Shown here one piece after another: positions 58,573 to 64,000 of a DNA stretch of 64,000 nt (position 1 is the stretch's first letter; each line of letters begins with the position of its first letter). The DNA lies in the NCBI RefSeq assembly GCF_001595965.1, contig NZ_LOJI01000035.1, positions 133,770 through 197,769 on the forward strand, given 5' to 3'. Below the pieces are notes generated by a model, which saw only the letters and a list, made by a program, of their open reading frames with translations, made no database searches and was not told where the DNA came from. The DNA is from Polynucleobacter yangtzensis. Lineage in GTDB: Bacteria > Pseudomonadota > Gammaproteobacteria > Burkholderiales > Burkholderiaceae. A program made the translations under genes and the position numbers.

Positions 58573-60741
58573 TTAAGCGGATTCGCCAGCCGCTGGAGCA
58601 GCCTCAGCAGCCACTTCAGTAGCGCCAGCTAAAGGAGCAATCGTGCCGCCCTCATCAGCCATCGCAGCTTTTAGTGACAAACGTAAACGACCACGTTCAT
58701 CAGCAGCTAACAATTTCACGCGAACTACTTGGCCTTCTGCCAAATAGTCTTTAACTTCTTTTACACGCTCATTAGAAATCTCTGAGATGTGCAAGAGACC
58801 ATCTTTACCTGGAAGAATGTTTACCAAAGCACCGAATTCGAGCAACTTCACAACTGGACCTTCGTAGATCTTGCCAACTTCGGCTTCAGCAGTAATGCCT
58901 TCGATACGTGCTTTTGCTTCTGCCATGCCTTCAGCAGATGTAGAAGCAATAGTTACAGTGCCGTCATCTTTAATGTCGATGCTGCAACCAGTTTCTTTAG
59001 TCAACGCTTGAATTGTTGCGCCGCCCTTACCGATCACTTCACGAATCTTGTCTGGATGAATCTTGAAAGAAACCATGCGTGGAGCGTGTGCCGACAATTC
59101 TGTGCGAACTGAACCCATCGCTTCTTGCATTTTGCTCAAGATGTGCAAGCGGCCTTCTTTAGCTTGCGCCAAAGCTACTTGCATAATTTCTTTAGTGATG
59201 CCTTGTACTTTGATGTCCATCTGCAATGCAGTAATACCATTCGCTGTACCAGCCACTTTAAAGTCCATATCGCCTAAGTGATCTTCGTCACCCAAGATGT
59301 CTGTCAACACAGCAAAACGATTGCCATCAAGGATCAAGCCCATTGCCACACCAGCAACGTGTGCTTTAACTGGAACACCAGCATCCATCATTGCTAAACA
59401 GCCACCACAAACAGAAGCCATTGAAGAAGAACCATTGGACTCAGTAATCTCTGAAACCACACGAATGCTGTATGCAAAATCTTCTGCGCTTGGCAATACT
59501 GGAATCAATGCACGTTTAGCTAAACGACCGTGACCAATTTCACGACGCTTAGGGCTACCTACACGACCTGTTTCACCAGTGGCAAACGGAGGCATGTTGT
59601 AGTGAAACATGAAACGATCGCGGTATTCACCTTCGAGCGCATCAATAATTTGCTCATCACGTGCAGTACCTAATGTTGCAACAACCAACGCTTGAGTTTC
59701 ACCACGAGTAAACAATGCTGAACCGTGTGTGCGTGGCAATACGCCGTTACGAATTTCGATTGGGCGAACAGTACGAGTATCACGACCATCAATACGTGGC
59801 TCACCATTCAAAATCTGGCTACGAACAATCTTCGCTTCGATTTCAAACATGATGTCGCTCACAGCAACAGCATCAACATCACCCTCTTCGGATAACTTAG
59901 CCAATACTTCTTTAGAAATTTCTTTGAGCTTGTCGGAACGTGCGCCCTTTTGACGAATCTGATAAGCCTCACGCAATGGTGCTTCAGCCAATGCAGTTAC
60001 CTTAGCGATGAATGGTTCGTCCTTAGGAGCAGCAGTCCAATCCCACTCAGGTTTGCCAGCTTCACGAACTAAATCATTAATAGCGTTGATCGCTGTTTGC
60101 ATTTGGTCATGACCATATACAACTGCGCCCAACATGACTTCTTCAGATAATTGATTTGCTTCAGACTCAACCATCAATACAGCTGCTTGTGTACCAGCAA
60201 CGATCAAATCGAGTTCGCTAGTAGCTTGTTCTGTACGTGTTGGATTCAAGAGGTATTGGCCATTTGCATAACCAACGCGTGCTGCTCCAACTGGGCCGGC
60301 AAATGGGATACCTGAAACAGCTAAGGCTGCAGATGCAGCGATCAAAGCAGGAATGTCAGCAGGTACATCTGGGTTGATTGACAACACGTGCACCACAACC
60401 TGAACTTCGTTCAAGAAACCTTCTGGGAATAAAGGACGCAATGGGCGGTCAATCAAACGGGAGATCAATGTCTCGCCTTCAGATGGACGACCTTCGCGGC
60501 GGAAGAAGCCACCAGGGATCTTGCCTGCTGCGTAAGTTTTTTCTAAGTAATCAACAGTCAATGGGAAAAATGATTGGCCTGGCTTTGCAGACTTAGAAGC
60601 AACAACCGTACCCATTACTACTGTGTCATCTACGTTAACGATAACGGCACCACCAGCTTGACGAGCAATCTCGCCAGTTTCCATTGTTACTTGATGATTG
60701 CCCCATTGAAAACTTTTTACTGCTTTTTTAAACATTGTCAT
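58573..60741 (-). CDS. pnp: Polyribonucleotide nucleotidyltransferase (PNPase)
   Basis: PNPase degrades RNA 3' to 5' by phosphorolysis and is part of the degradosome. The ATG at 60741, nine bases after GGAG, gives 722 residues; the track start lies upstream of that ribosome binding site. Two RNase PH domains (first about residues 10-145, second from [20 protein letters not shown] near 320) are followed by a KH domain ([20 protein letters not shown]) near 560 and an S1 domain ([20 protein letters not shown]) near 625. An Ala-rich tail ends the protein. Its leader holds several hairpins typical of RNase III-controlled autoregulation. Confidence 0.97.
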   Translation of the reverse strand: MTMFKKAVKSFQWGNHQVTMETGEIARQAGGAVIVNVDDTVVMGTVVASKSAKPGQSFFPLTVDYLEKTYAAGKIPGGFFRREGRPSEGETLISRLIDRPLRPLFPEGFLNEVQVVVHVLSINPDVPADIPALIAASAALAVSGIPFAGPVGAARVGYANGQYLLNPTRTEQATSELDLIVAGTQAAVLMVESEANQLSEEVMLGAVVYGHDQMQTAINAINDLVREAGKPEWDWTAAPKDEPFIAKVTALAEAPLREAYQIRQKGARSDKLKEISKEVLAKLSEEGDVDAVAVSDIMFEIEAKIVRSQILNGEPRIDGRDTRTVRPIEIRNGVLPRTHGSALFTRGETQALVVATLGTARDEQIIDALEGEYRDRFMFHYNMPPFATGETGRVGSPKRREIGHGRLAKRALIPVLPSAEDFAYSIRVVSEITESNGSSSMASVCGGCLAMMDAGVPVKAHVAGVAMGLILDGNRFAVLTDILGDEDHLGDMDFKVAGTANGITALQMDIKVQGITKEIMQVALAQAKEGRLHILSKMQEAMGSVRTELSAHAPRMVSFKIHPDKIREVIGKGGATIQALTKETGCSIDIKDDGTVTIASTSAEGMAEAKARIEGITAEAEVGKIYEGPVVKLLEFGALVNILPGKDGLLHISEISNERVKEVKDYLAEGQVVRVKLLAADERGRLRLSLKAAMADEGGTIAPLAGATEVAAEAAPAAGESA

Positions 60742-60789
60742 TCTGATCTTCTCCAAATTGTTCACGCAAGACTCACATGAGCATTGCGC

Positions 60790-60819
60790 TTGTCGTGGGA
60801 TAAAGCAGTGTCACGACAA
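60790..60819 (-). promoter_or_regulatory. Hairpin in the pnp leader
   Basis: TTGTCGTG and CACGACAA are perfect 8-bp arms with a 14-base loop, ending about 48 bases before the pnp start codon. With the larger stem upstream it could form the stable leader structure cut by RNase III in other proteobacteria. Confidence 0.5.
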
Positions 60820-60929
60820 CACTGGAGCGATTTCGGATCACAAGGGATGCCATTCCAGGGAGGCTCTGCATACAACCCAGAAACTCATTGGAATGACACA
60901 ATCCCCTACACAAATGATCTAAAGCGCCC

Positions 60930-60992
60930 AAAAAAACATGCCATCTGCTTAAGACTGATCCTGCTAGGAAACAACCTTAAGAAAGATGGCAT
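60930..60992 (-). terminator. Long rpsO-pnp intercistronic hairpin with T-run
   Basis: On the minus strand, outer arms ATGCCATCT/AGATGGCAT, then CTTAAG/CTTAAG, then inner TCCT/AGGA stack into one long imperfect hairpin. It is followed after one G by seven T. It starts 17 bp after the rpsO stop, so it works as a partial terminator and a candidate RNase III site between rpsO and pnp. Confidence 0.85.
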
Positions 60993-61008
60993 TGCATACC
61001 GATAAGAA

Positions 61009-61278
61009 TTACTTACGGAGACCTAATTTCTCAATCAATGCGCGATAGCGATCCAAATCTTTGCCTTTGAGGTAATCCAAGAGGCGACGGCGACGTGAAA
61101 CCATCTTCAACAAACCACGACGGCTGTGATGATCCTTAGCGTTAGCCTTGAAATGGGGGGTTAATTCATTGATGCGGGCTGTGAGCAATGAAACTTGAAC
61201 TTCAGGACTACCCGTATCGTTTGCGCTGCGCGCGTTTTCTTTGACGATTTCCGCCGTTTTAATATCAGCAACTGCCAT
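61009..61278 (-). CDS. rpsO: 30S ribosomal protein S15
   Basis: S15 binds the central domain of 16S rRNA early in 30S assembly. The track start at 61377 is replaced by the ATG at 61278, preceded by AGGAG eight bases away; the product [20 protein letters not shown] onward is 89 residues, the usual S15 length. The RNA-binding helices include [20 protein letters not shown] and [21 protein letters not shown]. It is the first gene of the rpsO-pnp unit. Confidence 0.98.
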   Translation of the reverse strand: MAVADIKTAEIVKENARSANDTGSPEVQVSLLTARINELTPHFKANAKDHHSRRGLLKMVSRRRRLLDYLKGKDLDRYRALIEKLGLRK

Positions 61279-61380
61279 TTTTAATACTCCTAACTTGCGA
61301 ACACCTGAGCTTTCACCCATTAAGTGTCGTGCGTGTTTAACAAAATAAAACAAAAAAGCTTTAAAAATCAAAGCCATCGA

Positions 61381-61389
61381 ATTGTATCA
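61381..61389 (-). promoter_or_regulatory. Candidate rpsO promoter (extended -10)
   Basis: TGATACAAT on the minus strand matches an extended -10 (TGn plus TACAAT), which would start transcription near 61374 and give a leader of about 95 bases before rpsO. No good -35 was found. Inference from pattern. Confidence 0.4.
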
Positions 61390-61427
61390 GACAGCACCCC
61401 AAAAGAGGGAATTGGCTTTCAAGTATT

Positions 61428-61450
61428 GGTATTCTCTAGTAGTGAATACC
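61428..61450 (+). promoter_or_regulatory. Inverted repeat upstream of the SYLF-domain gene
   Basis: GGTATTC and GAATACC form a perfect 7-bp inverted repeat with a 9-bp spacer, 45 bp before the SYLF gene ATG and just before an AT-rich -35/-10-like stretch (TTGTTT and TATATA). Its size and symmetry suit a dimeric regulator's operator. Confidence 0.4.
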
Positions 61451-61494
61451 TTGTTTAACTGAAAATAATATATATAAATCAACAACTTACAAAT

Positions 61495-62088
61495 ATGCCT
61501 TCCTTTTATCAAGCTATCAGCACCCTTTTTTTCTTAGCTTTTGGCCTAAACACCCCTGTTTTTGCCCAATTTTCAAACCCCTTTGCCGCAGACAAGACGG
61601 TTGCCCAGCAACGCCAAGATATTTTGGTTAAAAACCAAGTCATACTGAAGCAACTTTATGCAGCACAGCCTAAAGCAAAAGATTTGATCGAAAAATCTGC
61701 TGGCTATGCGACTTTTAGCAATTTTGGTATGAAGATATTGATAGCCGGCGGTGGTACGGGTAGCGGCGTTGTATTGGGTAAAGATAAAAAGCCTGTGTAT
61801 ATGAATATGGCCGAGGTTCAAGCCGGTCTAGGAATTGGAATTAAATCCTTTCAGAACATATTTGTTTTTCAAACTGATGCAGCAATGAATGATTTTGTGA
61901 ATTCAGGCTGGACTTTTGGTGGGCAAGTTACTGCAGCAGCGAAGTATGAAAAAGATGGTGACGCCTATCAAGATGCAACAGTTGTTGCTCCAGGGGTCTT
62001 GATGTACCAACTGACGGACTCAGGCCTTGCCGCTGAAATCACCGGCAAAGGCACCAAGTACTATAAAAATACTGACTTAAATAAATAG
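61495..62088 (+). CDS. Exported SYLF-domain (YSC84-like) lipid-binding protein
   Basis: A 197-residue secreted protein. The signal peptide is MPSFYQAISTLFFLAFGLNT with a cleavage site near VFAQF. The mature part holds the SYLF pattern: AKDLIEKSAGYATFSNFGMK near residue 63, then GGGTGSGVVLGKDKKPVYMN and VQAGLGIGIKSFQNIFVFQT, with FGGQVTAAAKYEKDGDAY later. SYLF domains bind phosphoinositides in eukaryotes; in bacteria they are envelope proteins of unclear role. It is transcribed divergently from rpsO and converges on leuA. Confidence 0.85.
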   Translation: MPSFYQAISTLFFLAFGLNTPVFAQFSNPFAADKTVAQQRQDILVKNQVILKQLYAAQPKAKDLIEKSAGYATFSNFGMKILIAGGGTGSGVVLGKDKKPVYMNMAEVQAGLGIGIKSFQNIFVFQTDAAMNDFVNSGWTFGGQVTAAAKYEKDGDAYQDATVVAPGVLMYQLTDSGLAAEITGKGTKYYKNTDLNK

Positions 62089-62092
62089 ACGT

Positions 62093-62113
62093 GATGACGC
62101 TTAAGGCGTCATC
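62093..62113. terminator. Hairpin across the leuA stop codon
   Basis: GATGACGC and GCGTCATC are perfect 8-bp arms with a 5-base loop that contains the leuA stop codon. It lies between the convergent SYLF gene and leuA ends. No clear T-run follows on either strand, so it may be a weak terminator or an mRNA 3'-end stabiliser. Confidence 0.45.
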
Positions 62114-63648
62114 TGCGCATTGAGCTTGGCCTGACTCGGGTCATGTAACTTGTTCAAGGCTGACAAGTAGGCCTTCGCAGAGGCTGCAATGATGTCCGGA
62201 TCAGTACCCACACCATTCACAATACGGCCACCTTTTGCTAAACGCACGGTCACTTCGCCTTGCGATTGCGTTCCTGAAGTAATCGCATTAACCGAATAAA
62301 GCAACTGTTCTGCTCCACTCTTAGCAATGCCTTCAATAGCATTCAAGCTAGCATCAACTGGACCGTTACCTTCTGCTTCTGAACTAATCTCTTTGTCACC
62401 CATACGGAAAGTCACACGTGACTTAGGTCGCTCACCAGTTTCAGAATGCTGGCTTAAGGAGATAAATTTGTAATGCTCGCCCTCTTCTGCTGCAGCTGAA
62501 TCAGACATGATGGCAATAATATCTTCATCAAAAATCTCAGACTTCTGATCTGCCAAAGCCTTAAAACGAGTAAATGCTTCATTCAAATCAGCCTCAGCCT
62601 CAACCGCAATTCCCAATTCTTGCAAGCGTTGCTTGAAGGCATTGCGACCTGATAACTTGCCCAAAACGATCTTGTTTGCTGACCAACCCACATCTTCTGC
62701 GCGCATGATTTCATAGGTGTCACGGTTTTTCAAAATACCGTCCTGATGAATCCCTGATGTGTGTGCAAAGGCATTAGCCCCAACCACTGCTTTGTTAGGT
62801 TGAACTACAAAACCCGTAATTTGAGAAACCAACTTTGATGCTGGCACGATTTGGGTAGCATCAATACCGCAAACCATATCAAAGTAATCCTTGCGGGTAC
62901 GCAATGACATCACAATTTCTTCTAATGCAGTATTGCCTGCGCGTTCGCCCAATCCGTTAATCGTGCACTCGATTTGACGAGCTCCGCCGATCTTTACGCC
63001 AGCCAAAGAGTTCGCAACAGCCATACCCAAGTCATTATGGCAATGCACTGACCACACTGCTTTATCTGAGTTTGGCACTCGTGTGCGCAAGGTCTTAATA
63101 AACTCACCATACAACTCAGGGGTTGCGTAACCAACCGTATCTGGAATATTAATGGTGGATGCACCTTCATTAATTACGGCCTCAACGACTCTGCATAAGA
63201 AGTCCATCTCTGAGCGATAACCATCTTCTGCTGAGAACTCAATATCAGCAGCCAAGTTACGCGCAAAACGAATGGAACGCTTAGCTTGCTCCAAAACCTC
63301 CTCTGGGGACATGCGCAACTTCACAGCCATGTGCAATGGGCTCGTTGCCAAGAATGCATGAATGCGCTTAGCATTAGCTGCTTGCAAGGCATCAGCAGCA
63401 CGGGTAATGTCCTTGTCATTGGCTCTAGCGAGTGAGCAAACAATCGAATCTTTGACGGCAGCTGCTACAGCAGAAATAGCCTGGAAGTCACCTTCAGAGC
63501 TAGCAGCAAAACCTGCCTCGATTACATCAACTTTGAGGCGCTCTAATTGACGGGCAATCCGCACTTTTTCGTCTTTAGTCATTGAAGCGCCTGGTGACTG
63601 CTCGCCATCACGTAAGGTGGTATCAAAAATGATTACTTTGTCGCTCAT
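62101..63648 (-). CDS. leuA: 2-isopropylmalate synthase
   Basis: LeuA condenses acetyl-CoA with 2-oxoisovalerate, the first committed step of leucine synthesis. The 515-residue protein has [20 protein letters not shown] at the N-terminus, the metal motif [14 protein letters not shown] near residue 200, and [12 protein letters not shown]. The C-terminal LeuA_dimer regulatory domain (from about residue 390) supplies leucine feedback. The ATG follows GGAGAG by a few bases. Upstream lie a leucine-rich leader peptide and an attenuator, so transcription is probably controlled by leucine supply. Confidence 0.97.
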   Translation of the reverse strand: MSDKVIIFDTTLRDGEQSPGASMTKDEKVRIARQLERLKVDVIEAGFAASSEGDFQAISAVAAAVKDSIVCSLARANDKDITRAADALQAANAKRIHAFLATSPLHMAVKLRMSPEEVLEQAKRSIRFARNLAADIEFSAEDGYRSEMDFLCRVVEAVINEGASTINIPDTVGYATPELYGEFIKTLRTRVPNSDKAVWSVHCHNDLGMAVANSLAGVKIGGARQIECTINGLGERAGNTALEEIVMSLRTRKDYFDMVCGIDATQIVPASKLVSQITGFVVQPNKAVVGANAFAHTSGIHQDGILKNRDTYEIMRAEDVGWSANKIVLGKLSGRNAFKQRLQELGIAVEAEADLNEAFTRFKALADQKSEIFDEDIIAIMSDSAAAEEGEHYKFISLSQHSETGERPKSRVTFRMGDKEISSEAEGNGPVDASLNAIEGIAKSGAEQLLYSVNAITSGTQSQGEVTVRLAKGGRIVNGVGTDPDIIAASAKAYLSALNKLHDPSQAKLNAQMTP

Positions 63649-63697
63649 TACTACTCTCCGGTTTTAAATACTGCTGAACTCATTAATTCAATCTTAT

Positions 63698-63726
63698 AAA
63701 ACAAAAACCCCAGCAATTTGCTGGGG
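63698..63726 (-). terminator. leuA attenuator terminator
   Basis: On the minus strand CCCCAGCA and TGCTGGGG pair with a 3-base loop (9 bp if the A-T is counted), followed by TTTTTGTTTT. It lies 50 bp before the leuA start and 40 bp after the leader-peptide stop, the position of an attenuator rather than an end-of-operon terminator. Confidence 0.9.
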
Positions 63727-63789
63727 CTGGTATGTGGTGGCTAATGAATTTCTTTTATCTCATTAACTCAGGCCTTACCCGCCCCAAGC
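63720..63789 (-). promoter_or_regulatory. Candidate antiterminator of the leuA leader
   Basis: The leader RNA segment GCTTGGGGC (63789-63781), placed right after the leucine codons of the leader peptide, can pair with GCCCCAGC (63727-63720), which is the 5' arm of the terminator. The two pairings exclude each other. A ribosome stalled at leucine codons would leave this segment free; one that reaches the stop codon would cover it. Confidence 0.65.
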
Positions 63790-63845
63790 TTTAGGCTTAG
63801 TGCTAGCAGAAGAAGGCTAGATAAAAGTGGGAAATTCATAGTCAT
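63768..63845 (-). CDS. leuL: leuA leader peptide (attenuator peptide)
   Basis: The C-terminal part of the 61-residue track ORF, from the ATG at 63845 or at 63839, encodes MTMNFPLLSSLLLLALSLKL and five more residues. Nine of 25 codons are leucine (CTT, TTA, CTT, CTT, CTG, CTA, CTA, CTA, CTT), with four in a row. The longer ORF would overlap pssA and is not needed. A -10-like TATAGT lies just before the ATG, which would make the message nearly leaderless, or it may be read through from pssA. It is probably the sensor of charged tRNA-Leu for leuA attenuation. Confidence 0.8.
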   Translation of the reverse strand: MTMNFPLLSSLLLLALSLKLGAGKA

Positions 63846-63873
63846 AGAATTACTATACCCCAAAATTATGGAA

Positions 63874-64000
63874 TTAGCTAAAACGCTTTCCACTGAGTCG
63901 TTCCCAGGCCCAAATGACGTAGCCGGATATGGAATAGACCACAAACAAGCCAAATAGAGTCAACGGCGGATTCGATGAGATCAAAACAAAAGTGAGGATC
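63874..64000 (-). CDS. pssA: Phosphatidylserine synthase, C-terminal end (cut by window edge)
   Basis: The last 41 codons of a reading frame entering from the right edge are seen on the minus strand, ending GYVIWAWERLSGKRFS and TAA at 63876-63874. The hydrophobic helix and the W-A-W-E-R...K-R ending match the C-terminus of CDP-diacylglycerol-serine O-phosphatidyltransferases encoded upstream of leuA in Burkholderiales. The catalytic CDP-alcohol motif lies outside the window. About 28 bp separate it from the leader peptide, so it may be co-transcribed with leuA. Confidence 0.65.
   Translation of the reverse strand, partial: ILTFVLISSNPPLTLFGLFVVYSISGYVIWAWERLSGKRFS

Noticed and set aside
61279-61377. 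33-residue N-terminal extension of S15
   Set aside because: S15 is 89 residues and a good Shine-Dalgarno precedes the later ATG.
63846-63953. Upstream part of the 61-aa ORF 63768..63953 as a real protein
   Set aside because: Its first 36 codons overlap pssA in another frame; only the leucine-rich C-terminal part makes sense, as a leader peptide.

Overview
The window looks like chromosomal DNA of a betaproteobacterium of the family Burkholderiaceae, most likely Polynucleobacter or a close relative. This is judged from the protein sequences, the moderate-to-low GC, the dense streamlined packing and the gene order: pssA-leuA, rpsO-pnp-quinone reductase-tpiA-secG-tRNA-Leu-nuoA..N, and rlmE-ftsH-folP-glmM next to greA-carB-carA. 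No search was run, so the genus is inferred. I see no insertion sequence, prophage, CRISPR array, rRNA or origin. It is a core-genome segment with small accessory patches, and no gene-free stretch exceeds about 300 bases.

Layout. 1-3.2 kb (minus): an MFS transporter cut by the window edge, aroC, a twin-CBS protein and a YihY-type membrane protein. 3.2-5.9 kb (plus): a WrbA-like quinone reductase, a DUF2069 membrane protein, an FAD-linked 2-hydroxyacid dehydrogenase and a 61-residue unknown protein with a near-ideal ribosome binding site and its own terminator. 6-8.3 kb (minus): a haloacetate dehalogenase-like hydrolase, then three small exported proteins (EF-hand protein, DUF3313 lipoprotein, Cys/Pro-motif lipoprotein). 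8.35-8.55 kb: tRNA-Arg(TCT) and tRNA-Pro(TGG). 8.6-11.2 kb (plus): a His-rich exported protein and a ZnuD-like TonB receptor.

11.2-26.8 kb: a largely minus-strand housekeeping block with glmM, folP, ftsH, rlmE, divergent yhbY, a DUF4149 protein, greA, carB, carA, prpE, a lytic transglycosylase and gloB. It covers cell-wall precursor supply, folate, membrane proteolysis, ribosome maturation, transcription-elongation rescue, carbamoyl phosphate and propionate activation. 26.8-33.3 kb (plus): a YafS-like methyltransferase, rnhA, an RND efflux pair and dnaQ, which is the gloB-yafS-rnhA-dnaQ neighbourhood known from Escherichia coli with an efflux pump placed inside it. 33.3-40.3 kb: a metabolic accessory patch with a tartrate/malate dehydrogenase, a SprT-like protein, an amidase, a Bug-type binding protein, an old-yellow-enzyme reductase and mmsA.

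40.3-56.1 kb (minus): DUF1178 and NUDIX genes, then all fourteen nuo genes in order nuoA to nuoN (respiratory complex I). 56.2-61.3 kb (minus): tRNA-Leu(GAG), secG, tpiA, a zinc-free quinone oxidoreductase, pnp and rpsO, with an elaborate hairpin-rich rpsO-pnp spacer. 61.5-64 kb: a SYLF-domain exported protein (plus), leuA, a leucine-rich leader peptide with a terminator/antiterminator (a complete-looking leucine attenuator), and the 3' end of pssA.

The strongest non-coding signals are the leuA attenuator (63.70-63.85 kb), the rpsO-pnp processing/terminator hairpins (60.79-60.99 kb), and several inverted repeats at gene borders. The accessory loci best worth following are the dehalogenase with an apparently intact fluoroacetate-dehalogenase active site, the His-rich protein/TonB receptor pair, and the 61-residue orphan.
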